The notes beneath the pieces were generated by a model. The model was not told where the DNA came from. It worked only from the letters and a program-made list of their open reading frames with translations, and searched no databases. From NCBI GenBank assembly GCA_030633185.1, contig DAOVTG010000175.1, positions 1 through 5,520 on the forward strand: DNA of 5,520 bases, written 5' to 3'. Below are positions 1 to 5,517 of this stretch, piece by piece; positions within the stretch are counted from its first letter, which is position 1; each line of letters begins with the position of its first letter. The DNA is from Deltaproteobacteria bacterium (GTDB taxonomy: Bacteria > Desulfobacterota > Anaeroferrophillalia > Anaeroferrophillales > Tharpellaceae). The translations under genes were made by a program, and so were the position numbers.

Positions 1-1
1 G

Positions 2-400
2 GGCTTTAACCCCAGCCAATCGGCGGAGTGGCGGCGGCAGCGTATCTTCAACGGTTTTGTCGGCATTATCAAGGAGATCGACCTCGACAATGAACTGTTT
101 TATGTGGTCTACCCCGGCCCTTTAGTGGTTCGCTACAACTTCGATCATATTCGCGACATCATTGATCTGGCCTACTGCCTAACCGTCCATAAGGCCCAAG
201 GCAGTCAATATAAGTTTGTCGCCATCCCCTTAAGTAACAGTCATTTTATGATGCTCAACAATAAATGGTTCTATACCGCAATTACCAGGGCGGAAAAAAA
301 GGTCTACCTGATCGGCCAGCAATTTGCTTTAAAAAGAAGCTGTACAAATGTTGAAGCAGCCATCCGTAATACTTTTTTATCCCTGGACGAACAAAAGTAA
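2..400 (+). CDS. recD2: RecD2-type ATP-dependent DNA helicase, C-terminal fragment
   Basis: This is the last 132 residues of a superfamily 1 helicase; the reading frame is open from the window edge and the N-terminus and Walker A/B motifs lie outside. Near the fragment start, residues 16-23 (FNGFVGII) followed by KEID match the small SH3-like insert that RecD2 proteins carry in domain 2B. Residues 60-69 (LTVHKAQGSQ) are the late UvrD/RecD C-terminal helicase motif. Residues 90-105, with YTAITRAEKKVYLIG, are motif VI, and R96 is the expected arginine finger. RecD2 enzymes are 5'-3' DNA helicases, usually acting without RecBC, and are linked to recombination and repair. A related UvrD/RecD-like helicase is the main alternative, because the diagnostic N-terminal region is not visible. 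The stop at 398-400 is followed after 33 bases by the start of the small membrane gene, so the three + strand genes here may be co-transcribed. Confidence 0.82.
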   Translation, partial: GFNPSQSAEWRRQRIFNGFVGIIKEIDLDNELFYVVYPGPLVVRYNFDHIRDIIDLAYCLTVHKAQGSQYKFVAIPLSNSHFMMLNNKWFYTAITRAEKKVYLIGQQFALKRSCTNVEAAIRNTFLSLDEQK

Positions 401-422
401 AGGCGAACCCGGCCCGACTATA

Positions 423-428
423 AGGAGG
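423..428 (+). promoter_or_regulatory. Strong ribosome binding site for the 42-residue membrane ORF
   Basis: AGGAGG lies 5 bases before the GTG at 434. It is a full Shine-Dalgarno match at workable spacing, and it is the main evidence that the short ORF starting with GTG is translated. It sits in the 33-base gap after the helicase stop, where I see no convincing promoter or terminator. Confidence 0.75.
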
Positions 429-433
429 AAAGA

Positions 434-562
434 GTGGATCTAAGCAAAAAAAGGATCAACAAGATTTTAGGCAGAACCCTGATGGCCTTAGGCATCATTT
501 TTATGCTCTACGTCGGACTTATGTATTACTTATACTTTTTTACCAACTGGCAGACTAATTAA
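434..562 (+). CDS. Small single-pass membrane protein, 42 residues, unknown function
   Basis: A GTG start with a consensus Shine-Dalgarno opens a 42-codon frame ending TAA at 560-562. The first 14 residues are basic (K5, K6, R7, K10, R14). They are followed by one hydrophobic stretch at about residues 15-37, rich in Leu, Met, Tyr and Phe, and a short polar tail (WQTN). By the positive-inside rule the N-terminus should be cytoplasmic and the tail outside. I recognise no family. The gene ends 2 bases before the start of the kinase-like gene, whose own start lacks a clear Shine-Dalgarno, so translation of the kinase is probably coupled to this ORF. That arrangement supports it as a real gene and hints at a shared job, perhaps holding the kinase-like protein at the membrane; this last point is inference. 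The ORF is short enough to be missed by most gene callers. Confidence 0.7.
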   Translation: MDLSKKRINKILGRTLMALGIIFMLYVGLMYYLYFFTNWQTN

Positions 563-564
563 CT

Positions 565-1401
565 ATGACTACGCCCCGGGAAGAATTTTACTCCCCAACT
601 GATCGTGAGCTCTTAAGGGTCAATAATCTTGAGAACTTCACAAAATTATGGCAGGCTGAACTGGAGTGGTTTGAACCGCCGAACTATCGACGGTCGGGCT
701 GGAGCGGTGCGGCCCGTTATGAATTACGACAGGAAAATGGTGAGATGATCGGGGTCTTTATCAAACGCCAGGAGAACCACCTGCGCCGAACCCTGAAATA
801 TCCAAAAGGCTGCCCGACCTTTCGCATTGAGTGGCAAAACCTTAAAAAACTGACAAAATATCAGATCCCGGTTCCACGCCCTCTCTACTATGGTGAGCAC
901 TATCAGGATGGAAAACCACAGGCGATCCTGATAACTTATGAATTGAAAGGATTTTCATCCCTGGATGAGTGGCTTAAAGGAGACCGAAGCCAGGGCGGCA
1001 ACCAACGCCTGCGGATTGACGTATTACCGGCAATTGCTGATACTATACGCCGCTTTCATGATCATAGATTCCGCCACAACTCTCTCTACCCCAAACATAT
1101 CATGCTCAAAGTACGCCGAGACGGTAACCTGACGGCAACCGACGCAAGCCTCATCGACCTGGAGAAATCGCGACGGGTTTTCTCCCCCATGGGGGCTCGT
1201 ATCCGCGACCTGGACACCCTTTTTCGGCGTTGTCCCGAGTGGTCGAGTCATGAAAAAGATCTCTTCCTTAACCACTACCTGAAAGCCGGACTGGAACATC
1301 TGCCCCCACCTCAACTGGCCGCTGAACTCTGGAAAGTTCCACTCGTCAAATGGGTTAAACGTCGAATTGCCGCCAAGTTGAAAAAAAGGGTCAGAAGGTA
1401 A
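565..1401 (+). CDS. InaA/WaaP-type lipopolysaccharide kinase family protein
   Basis: This 278-residue protein has the fold signature of the LPS kinase (Kdo/WaaP) family, closest in feel to InaA. Residues 45-50 (GWSGAA) take the place of a glycine loop. K67 in VFIKRQENH is the expected ATP-binding lysine, and E89 in the FRIEWQNL helix is the likely partner glutamate. Residues 171-181 (HNSLYPKHIML) are the catalytic loop, and D198 in SLIDLEKSR is the metal-binding aspartate equivalent of DFG. The catalytic loop lacks the aspartate of the WaaP-type HRD: the aligned position is S173, between H171 and H178. WaaP enzymes phosphorylate LPS core heptose, whereas the role of InaA-like members is poorly defined, so the substrate here is unknown. 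There is no signal peptide or membrane span, so it should act at the cytoplasmic face, and the C-terminus is very basic (about residues 261-278). The ATG is 2 bases after the upstream stop with no good Shine-Dalgarno. The 3' end overlaps the convergent gene by 11 bases. Confidence 0.82.
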   Translation: MTTPREEFYSPTDRELLRVNNLENFTKLWQAELEWFEPPNYRRSGWSGAARYELRQENGEMIGVFIKRQENHLRRTLKYPKGCPTFRIEWQNLKKLTKYQIPVPRPLYYGEHYQDGKPQAILITYELKGFSSLDEWLKGDRSQGGNQRLRIDVLPAIADTIRRFHDHRFRHNSLYPKHIMLKVRRDGNLTATDASLIDLEKSRRVFSPMGARIRDLDTLFRRCPEWSSHEKDLFLNHYLKAGLEHLPPPQLAAELWKVPLVKWVKRRIAAKLKKRVRR

Positions 1402-1867
1402 GTGCTTTTTGCATCAACTCCATAACCATCGCGCCGCCCTTTTCCTTAACATAATCATAAATTACCGGTGTAAACTTGCCGAGCATCTCATTATCCATCC
1501 CCAGATCTTTAAAACTGCTCAACAGACCTGCACCCCCTTCCAGAGAAGAACCGGCCTTGCCTCCCAACATCGATGCCGCCCCGCCGAGCAACCCCTTGTT
1601 CGCACCAGTTTCAGGAGCAAAGCTCTGCAACGCGGTAGCTTCCGGAACGGAATCCGACAACTGTTTATAATCACTTTCGGACATCCTGGTTTGCGCTGTT
1701 TTAAAAATTGCTCCAGCACCGCCTTCGGCCTGTTTTTCGGTAACCCCCAATTTATTGACCAACATACTAACCAATCCCATATCCAGAGCCATCCCGGAAG
1801 CCGGTAACAAAGTCAGTAACATAACCAGACAAACAACCACACGCAACCAAAAACTTAGCTTTTTCAT
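1391..1867 (-). CDS. Secreted DUF2780 (VcgC/VcgE-type) protein
   Basis: This is a 158-residue protein. Residues 1 to about 28 form a classical signal peptide: KK at the N-terminus, a hydrophobic core (LRVVVCLVMLLTLLPAS) and a likely cleavage after GMA. The mature part begins with MGLVSMLVNKLGVTEKQAEGGAGAIF, followed by small-residue-rich, amphipathic helical sequence with GLLGGAASMLGG, and ends with helices around YDYVKEKGGAMVMELMQKAL. This pattern matches the DUF2780 family, which is annotated VcgC/VcgE in Vibrio and has no established function; the family call is from memory. An AAGGAG lies 8 bases before the ATG. The gene follows the ChaN-type gene by 30 bases on the same strand, so the two probably form one transcript encoding two exported proteins. 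Its last 11 bases overlap the end of the kinase-like gene on the other strand. Confidence 0.78.
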   Translation of the reverse strand: MKKLSFWLRVVVCLVMLLTLLPASGMALDMGLVSMLVNKLGVTEKQAEGGAGAIFKTAQTRMSESDYKQLSDSVPEATALQSFAPETGANKGLLGGAASMLGGKAGSSLEGGAGLLSSFKDLGMDNEMLGKFTPVIYDYVKEKGGAMVMELMQKALTF

Positions 1868-1875
1868 CGCATTTT

Positions 1876-1881
1876 CTCCTT
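1876..1881 (-). promoter_or_regulatory. Ribosome binding site of the DUF2780-type gene
   Basis: On the minus strand AAGGAG lies 8 bases before the ATG at 1867. It fixes this start: the other ATG just upstream (in ATGCGATG) runs into a stop after one codon. Confidence 0.7.
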
Positions 1882-1897
1882 TTTACCAATAATTGTT

Positions 1898-3100
1898 TCA
1901 CAATAAAACCTCAATATTTTGCAACTTCCCATCTCTTTCAATAAGCAGTTCGACGACCTCGCCTTTGTGCTTTTTTAAGAGTAACAGTGAGAGATCAAGG
2001 GGGTCGTCAAGCTCATCTCCGGCACAATTAATTATCAGATCACCAACCGCAAGGCCGTGTTTTTCCGCCACACTTCCGGCTTCGACCATAACAATCCCAA
2101 TCCCCTTATCCGCACCTTTCAGACCAACCCCCAACCGGGCTTGCTGATCTTTAAGATTACGATAAGGTACGCACCAGAGATAATCACCAAGATAGAGAGG
2201 CAGCTCCGGGAAATCGACATCCATAGTGCGACGCTCATTCTCAATCAGAGCTTCCGGGGTATGGGTCAGAAGAACACAATAGGGTACTTTTTTTCGTTGA
2301 AAGACCCGGCGCGGCAACCCGTACCCACGGATCACATGAAAACCTCCGGCAATAACCACCAACAATTTCCCGTCTCCGTCCGGACTGTCAAGATAGGCGG
2401 CGATGGTCTCCGCCATATTCTCTTCCCAAAGCTGATGCACCTTAAGAAACATGCCAAGATCACCATGCCCTTCGACATGACCGGCAAACATCGCTTGTAA
2501 AGCCTGCTTCTGGTAAGGGTCTTCAATAACTGATTGCGGCGGATTTTCTAGTGCGTTCCCGCCCTGATCGGATGATTTCATCTCCCGCATGAAAACCATT
2601 TTTTCATGACGACTGACGTTCAAGGCCCGCACCGGAATCCGGTATGATTTTAAAAAAGCAAAAATCTCCCGATAATAGACAAATTCGGCCATACTCCAGT
2701 CACCGGCAAAAAGACGGATAAAATCGTCCTCGGAAAGTTCTCCGGCCAGCCATTGATCGACCTTTTCCTGGTTAACATGAGCCAACATTTCAAAGCCGAC
2801 CGCCAGTCGCTCCGGAAAACGTTGATAGAGATTTTTGACAACCTCCAACTCAACCTGATGGTCGTAGATGTTATCGTGCCCCTCACCTATATAAACGATC
2901 CGTTCATTAGCCAGGAGCTTAAAGAGCTCAGGCCGGGTCAGCGCCGTTCCGGTTGGCAGATGAATTATCTCATCACGCTGCATAGTATCGGGATCAACGT
3001 AAGGAGATCCGCCAACCTTAATTTGCGACTGGCGAGTTCCACACGCAGCCATAAAAAACATCGTCAACATCAGGAAAGAAAAAAGCGGGAAAAACTTCAA
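1898..3100 (-). CDS. ChaN-type haem-binding-family lipoprotein with C-terminal PDZ domain
   Basis: This 400-residue protein carries a lipoprotein signal peptide: a hydrophobic stretch at residues 3-17, then MAAC with the lipidated Cys at position 20. The next residue is Gly, so outer-membrane sorting is plausible. Residues 60-285 show the ChaN/DUF399 pattern: IVYIGEGHDN (69-77), DHQVELEVV, VGFEMLA, a YYREIFAFLKSYRIPVRALNVSR stretch, a VHQLWEENMAETIAAYL helix, and AGGFHVIRGYGLP (251-263). ChaN of Campylobacter is an iron-regulated outer-membrane lipoprotein that binds haem as a dimer. Residues about 322-400 add a PDZ domain (LGVGLKG, GIVMVEAGSVAEKHGLAVGDLIINCAGDEL), which binds peptide termini in many envelope proteins. 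The haem role is known for only a few relatives, so here it is inferred. The start is TTG, chosen because AAGGAG lies 9 bases before it, no other in-frame start fits, and the signal peptide begins there. It precedes the DUF2780-type gene and is divergent from the MFS gene. Confidence 0.85.
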   Translation of the reverse strand: MKFFPLFSFLMLTMFFMAACGTRQSQIKVGGSPYVDPDTMQRDEIIHLPTGTALTRPELFKLLANERIVYIGEGHDNIYDHQVELEVVKNLYQRFPERLAVGFEMLAHVNQEKVDQWLAGELSEDDFIRLFAGDWSMAEFVYYREIFAFLKSYRIPVRALNVSRHEKMVFMREMKSSDQGGNALENPPQSVIEDPYQKQALQAMFAGHVEGHGDLGMFLKVHQLWEENMAETIAAYLDSPDGDGKLLVVIAGGFHVIRGYGLPRRVFQRKKVPYCVLLTHTPEALIENERRTMDVDFPELPLYLGDYLWCVPYRNLKDQQARLGVGLKGADKGIGIVMVEAGSVAEKHGLAVGDLIINCAGDELDDPLDLSLLLLKKHKGEVVELLIERDGKLQNIEVLL

Positions 3101-3109
3101 ATTTAGAAA

Positions 3110-3115
3110 CTCCTT
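3110..3115 (-). promoter_or_regulatory. Ribosome binding site deciding the TTG start of the ChaN-type gene
   Basis: AAGGAG on the minus strand sits 9 bases upstream of the TTG at 3100. The frame is closed by a TAA just upstream of the TTG, so no longer version of the protein is possible. Confidence 0.7.
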
Positions 3116-3125
3116 AACATACTTA

Positions 3126-3153
3126 TTGCTATTAGTAATGTTTTACTGATAAT
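3126..3153 (+). promoter_or_regulatory. Possible sigma-70 type promoter for the MFS gene
   Basis: TTGCTA (3126-3131) and GATAAT (3148-3153) are separated by 16 bases and match the consensus at 4 of 6 and 5 of 6 positions. Initiation would fall near 3160, leaving a leader of about 36 bases before the TTG at 3197. The call is by eye in an AT-rich gap, where chance matches are common. I found no equally good candidate in the opposite direction for the ChaN-type gene. Confidence 0.35.
3131..3150. promoter_or_regulatory. Near-perfect palindrome between divergent genes, possible operator
   Basis: Two 8-base arms, ATTAGTAA and TTACTGAT, flank the 4 bases TGTT and are complementary at 7 of 8 positions (3133/3148 is the exception). 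The palindrome lies in the middle of the 96-base divergent intergenic region and fills the spacer between the proposed -35 and -10 of the MFS promoter, where a bound repressor would block transcription. No regulator gene is in the window and I cannot name the protein. A hairpin role in RNA seems less likely because the site would lie upstream of the proposed transcript start. Confidence 0.4.
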
Positions 3154-3187
3154 GAGCGAGCCCTTTTCCCACTTTTTAGCTAAATTT

Positions 3188-3192
3188 GAGGA
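3188..3192 (+). promoter_or_regulatory. Ribosome binding site for the TTG start of the MFS gene
   Basis: GAGGA ends 4 bases before the TTG at 3197, slightly close but workable. A TGA at 3194-3196 immediately precedes the TTG in frame, so this is the most upstream start possible, and no Met codon occurs before the first membrane segment. Confidence 0.6.
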
Positions 3193-3196
3193 CTGA

Positions 3197-4501
3197 TTGA
3201 ATTTATCCCAAAAACCACCCTTCTATTACGGTTGGATTATCGTCGCCACCTCTTTTATCACCTTGGGGGTGACTTTTGGGGTCTGGTACTCGTTTTCGGT
3301 TTTCTATATTGCGATCATTAACGATTTTGCCTGGCAACGAGCCACCACAGCCAGCATTTTCTCCCTCTTTACGATCTCACACTATCTCTGCGCTTTCCTG
3401 ACCGGCTGGCTGATTGATCGTTTCGGACCCCGCCTGGTAATTCCGGTCGGAGCCTTATGGCTAGCCGCATCCCTGACCCTGCTCACAAAAGCGCAAGATA
3501 TTTTTGATTTTTATCTGGTCTATGGAATTCTTGCAGCCATAGGTGTCAGTCTCATCGGTTTCGTCCCCCATGCAACCTTTCTGCCTCGCTGGTTTGTTCA
3601 ACGTCGAGGATTGGCCTTAGGCTTGGCTATGGCCGGAGTCGGAGTCGGCATGCTGATTGTACCGCCGTTCATGCAGCATCTCATAAGCAGCCATAATTGG
3701 CGCTACGCTTATCAGATACTGGCCATCATAGTACTTTTAATTATTCCGATCAATCTCTTTTTCCAGCGCCGTGATCCGCAACAAATCGGCCTCCAAGCCG
3801 ATGGTCTAATCCGAGCCCCGGATCAGACCTCCGCCATTGAGACAAAGAACCAGGAAAGCGTTCTCATCGTCGACCCAAACTGGGCTGCCACCGAGTGGAC
3901 CAGCGGTAAAGCTGTAAAAACCAGGCGTTTCTGGTATCTGGCGGCGGGCTTTTTCCTCGGCCCTTTTGCCATTCAAGGAGTCCTGTTGCATGCCGTTGCC
4001 GGCCTCGTTGACGGCGGCATGACGACCCGGATGGCAGCTTTGACTTTCGGATTTCTTGGTATCTGCGGTTCAGTTGGCAAAATAACCTTAGGTTTCTTCG
4101 GCGACCGCTGGAATCGAGAAACCGCTAACACTATCGGTATGGCGGCAGCTACCCTGGGGGTTTTGGCCTTGGCCGGAATGAAGCTGCTACCGCAGTTGTT
4201 ACCCTATATTTTCGCTGCCGGATTCGGTTTTGGCTATGGTGCCGTCGCACCACTCTTTCCCTCAATCGCGGCGGATATTTTTCAAGGCCGTCATTTTGGC
4301 CGGATTTTCGGCCTCCTCTCGTTAAATTTAGGTTTTGGCGGAGCCGCCGGAGCCTGGTTTTCCGGTCTCATCTTTGATCAAACCGGTTCATACTTTACGG
4401 CTTTAATTTTTGACATCATCGCCCTCTGGCTCTCCTGCCTCTGTTTCTGGCTGGCCGCCCCCCGCCTGATCCGTCTCAGTCGAGGCTGCAAAAACTGCTG
4501 A
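3197..4501 (+). CDS. MFS transporter, OFA / monocarboxylate-type carrier
   Basis: This is a 434-residue inner-membrane protein with about 12 hydrophobic segments in two halves, joined by a hydrophilic cytoplasmic loop at about residues 190-242. The first span follows FYYGWIIVATSF (9-20), an opening typical of oxalate/formate antiporter (OFA) and monocarboxylate carriers. Motif A of the major facilitator superfamily is at 70-79 (GWLIDRFGPR), with a second-half copy at about 294-304 (GKITLGFFGDR). WFVQRRGLALGLAMAGVGVGMLIVPP (132-157) and HFGRIFGLLSLNLGFGGAAGAWFSGLIFDQTGSY (366-399) also fit this group. Members move small organic anions such as oxalate, formate, lactate or pyruvate by exchange or with protons; the substrate here cannot be read from the sequence. 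The length is normal and I see no damage. The start is TTG, forced by a stop immediately upstream. The gene is divergent from the ChaN-type gene, and a palindrome in the shared gap could control it. The next gene is 153 bases on, past a weak hairpin. Confidence 0.88.
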   Translation: MNLSQKPPFYYGWIIVATSFITLGVTFGVWYSFSVFYIAIINDFAWQRATTASIFSLFTISHYLCAFLTGWLIDRFGPRLVIPVGALWLAASLTLLTKAQDIFDFYLVYGILAAIGVSLIGFVPHATFLPRWFVQRRGLALGLAMAGVGVGMLIVPPFMQHLISSHNWRYAYQILAIIVLLIIPINLFFQRRDPQQIGLQADGLIRAPDQTSAIETKNQESVLIVDPNWAATEWTSGKAVKTRRFWYLAAGFFLGPFAIQGVLLHAVAGLVDGGMTTRMAALTFGFLGICGSVGKITLGFFGDRWNRETANTIGMAAATLGVLALAGMKLLPQLLPYIFAAGFGFGYGAVAPLFPSIAADIFQGRHFGRIFGLLSLNLGFGGAAGAWFSGLIFDQTGSYFTALIFDIIALWLSCLCFWLAAPRLIRLSRGCKNC

Positions 4502-4502
4502 T

Positions 4503-4527
4503 TTACGACGCCATCCCGTAACTTTTT
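4503..4527 (+). terminator. Weak candidate terminator after the MFS gene
   Basis: TTACG and CGTAA form a 5-bp stem with a 9-base loop, and CTTTTT follows directly, 2 bases after the MFS stop. The stem is short and AT-rich for an intrinsic terminator, so it may not work well. It is the only stem with a T run in the 150-base gap before the acyltransferase gene. A second small inverted repeat (ATCAT at 4533-4537, ATGAT at 4543-4547) follows without a T run. Confidence 0.25.
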
Positions 4528-4567
4528 ACGAAATCATCATTTATGATAGCCGCCTGAAAATGGACGG

Positions 4568-4596
4568 TTGACAATTTAGACCTTTATCGCTACTTA
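4568..4596 (+). promoter_or_regulatory. Possible promoter of the acyltransferase gene
   Basis: A perfect -35 hexamer, TTGACA (4568-4573), lies in the 150-base gap before the acyltransferase gene. At the ideal 17-base spacing the -10 position reads TACTTA (4591-4596), a poor match. A promoter of its own is reasonable given the gap length, but the weak -10 keeps this tentative. Confidence 0.35.
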
Positions 4597-4641
4597 GGAC
4601 TCACACAAAAGCTGCTAATCACTACATACTAAAAAAACCTG

Positions 4642-4647
4642 AAGGGA
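4642..4647 (+). promoter_or_regulatory. Ribosome binding site deciding the ATG start of the acyltransferase
   Basis: AAGGGA lies 7 bases before the ATG at 4655 and only 4 before the TTG at 4652, the codon directly upstream in the same frame. The spacing and the stronger codon favour ATG; the two options differ by one residue. Confidence 0.6.
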
Positions 4648-4654
4648 TCAATTG

Positions 4655-5410
4655 ATGTTCAGTTTTATCGCCAATCTTATCAATGCTGTCCGCAGCGCTC
4701 TGGTGGTGGTTCCCAACACCTGTTTCTGGGCCATATTCTGTTGCCTGTCAACCTTCACCCCATGGTCACAACGCGGTGTTGAATTCGGCGGTAGCTGCTG
4801 GGGCTGGATAAACTTGAGACTGAACGGGGTCAAAATCATCCACCGGGGCCTCGAAAATATCGATCCCCACCAAACCTACATGGTCATCGCCAACCATAAG
4901 AGTTTTCTCGATATCTACGCGATTTTCAGTTGCCGGGCTCTGCACTGCCTCTTCGTTGCCAAGCGTGAGTTGACAAAAATTCCATTCTTCGGCGTCGCTC
5001 TGCAGCGCAGCGGATCAATTATTATTGACCGAGGCAACCGTAAACAGGCAATCACACGGCTTAAAGCTCAGGGCAAGATTTTAAGAAGCCGTGGAACCTC
5101 AATTGTTCTCTTCGCCGAAGGAACCCGCAGTCCGGCATCTATCCGTTTAGGGAAATTTAAAAAGGGAGGCTTCATGCTGGCCTCACAACTGGATCTGCCA
5201 ATCCTGCCTTTAACCATCAGCAACAGCGGCAACCTGCAACCCAAAGGCAAGATCGCCATCAAACCAGGCACCATAACCATGACCTTCAGTCCGGCTATTG
5301 AGACACCCAGTCTCAATGAAGGAACTAATCCTAGAGAGATGGTAGAAAAGATAAACAAGGTAATGGAAGAGACCAGAAAAGCAATCGACTCACACCTGAT
5401 GAACTCGTAA
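4655..5410 (+). CDS. plsC: 1-acyl-sn-glycerol-3-phosphate acyltransferase (PlsC family)
   Basis: This 251-residue protein (252 if the TTG at 4652 is used) has all four acyltransferase blocks of the PlsC/LPLAT family in order. Motif I is NHKSFLD (80-86), with catalytic H81 and D86. Motif II is GSIIIDRGNR (120-129), motif III is FAEGTRS (153-159) with the substrate-binding E155 and R158, and motif IV is LPILPLT (181-187). A hydrophobic N-terminal stretch at about residues 9-33 should anchor or dip it into the inner membrane, as in known PlsC enzymes. The expected reaction is acylation of lysophosphatidic acid to phosphatidic acid, the second acylation step in phospholipid synthesis. The family also includes acyltransferases for other lipids, such as ornithine lipids, so the substrate is inferred. 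The length is typical. The gene probably has its own promoter in the upstream gap. A large hairpin begins 39 bases after the stop. Confidence 0.9.
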   Translation: MFSFIANLINAVRSALVVVPNTCFWAIFCCLSTFTPWSQRGVEFGGSCWGWINLRLNGVKIIHRGLENIDPHQTYMVIANHKSFLDIYAIFSCRALHCLFVAKRELTKIPFFGVALQRSGSIIIDRGNRKQAITRLKAQGKILRSRGTSIVLFAEGTRSPASIRLGKFKKGGFMLASQLDLPILPLTISNSGNLQPKGKIAIKPGTITMTFSPAIETPSLNEGTNPREMVEKINKVMEETRKAIDSHLMNS

Positions 5411-5449
5411 AAAGTATTTGGATGGCTAAGTTAAAATTTCGATAGACAA

Positions 5450-5517
5450 GATGTTGTGGTTTCCCAGGCGCGAGACCATACATGTAGTATGTCGAGTGTC
5501 TGGGAAACCACAACATC
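5450..5517. repeat. Large imperfect hairpin, REP-like or structured RNA element
   Basis: The arms 5450-5467 (GATGTTGTGGTTTCCCAG) and 5500-5517 are perfectly complementary over 18 bases. The 32-base interior continues the stem. Next come four pairs including two G-T wobbles (5468-5471 with 5496-5499), then a tandem G-A/A-G mismatch (5472-5473 with 5494-5495), two more pairs (5474-5475 with 5492-5493) and a bulged C at 5476. Five pairs follow, CATAC (5477-5481) with GTATG (5487-5491), around the 5-base loop ATGTA. About 29 pairs fit in 68 bases. The wobbles favour folding on the + strand, since the minus strand would have C-A mismatches there. No T run follows before the window ends, so it is not a standard terminator. 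It could be a dispersed palindromic repeat of the REP/RAYT kind, a small non-autonomous element, or a 3' RNA structure of the acyltransferase transcript. Confidence 0.75.

Noticed and set aside
1409..1807. Plus-strand open frame of 132 codons opposite the DUF2780-type gene
   Set aside because: It is antisense to a gene with signal peptide, family pattern and ribosome binding site; its translation is low in structure and lacks a Shine-Dalgarno.
2057..2500. Plus-strand open frame of 147 codons opposite the ChaN-type gene
   Set aside because: It is a shadow of a well-supported lipoprotein gene and shows no recognisable domain.
3148..3160. Fur box (GATAATGA) upstream of the MFS gene and near the ChaN-type gene
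   Set aside because: Only one hexamer matches; the following bases (GCGAGCCC) do not continue the repeat, and the same bases serve better as a -10 element.
5331..5516. Minus-strand open frame of 61 codons running out of the terminal hairpin
   Set aside because: It starts inside the hairpin arm, overlaps the end of the acyltransferase gene on the other strand, and its sequence shows no family signature.
5450..5517. Integron attC site
   Set aside because: Length and fold are in range, but the GTTRRRY and RYYYAAC core sites are absent at the ends, the outer arms are perfectly paired without the extrahelical bases expected, and no integron cassette context is seen.
5450..5517. Intrinsic terminator of the acyltransferase gene
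   Set aside because: The stem is far longer than usual and no T run follows in the visible bases on either strand; a termination role is not excluded but the standard form is missing.
5450..5517. CRISPR repeat pair
   Set aside because: The two similar segments are inverted, not direct, and there is no further copy or regular spacing.
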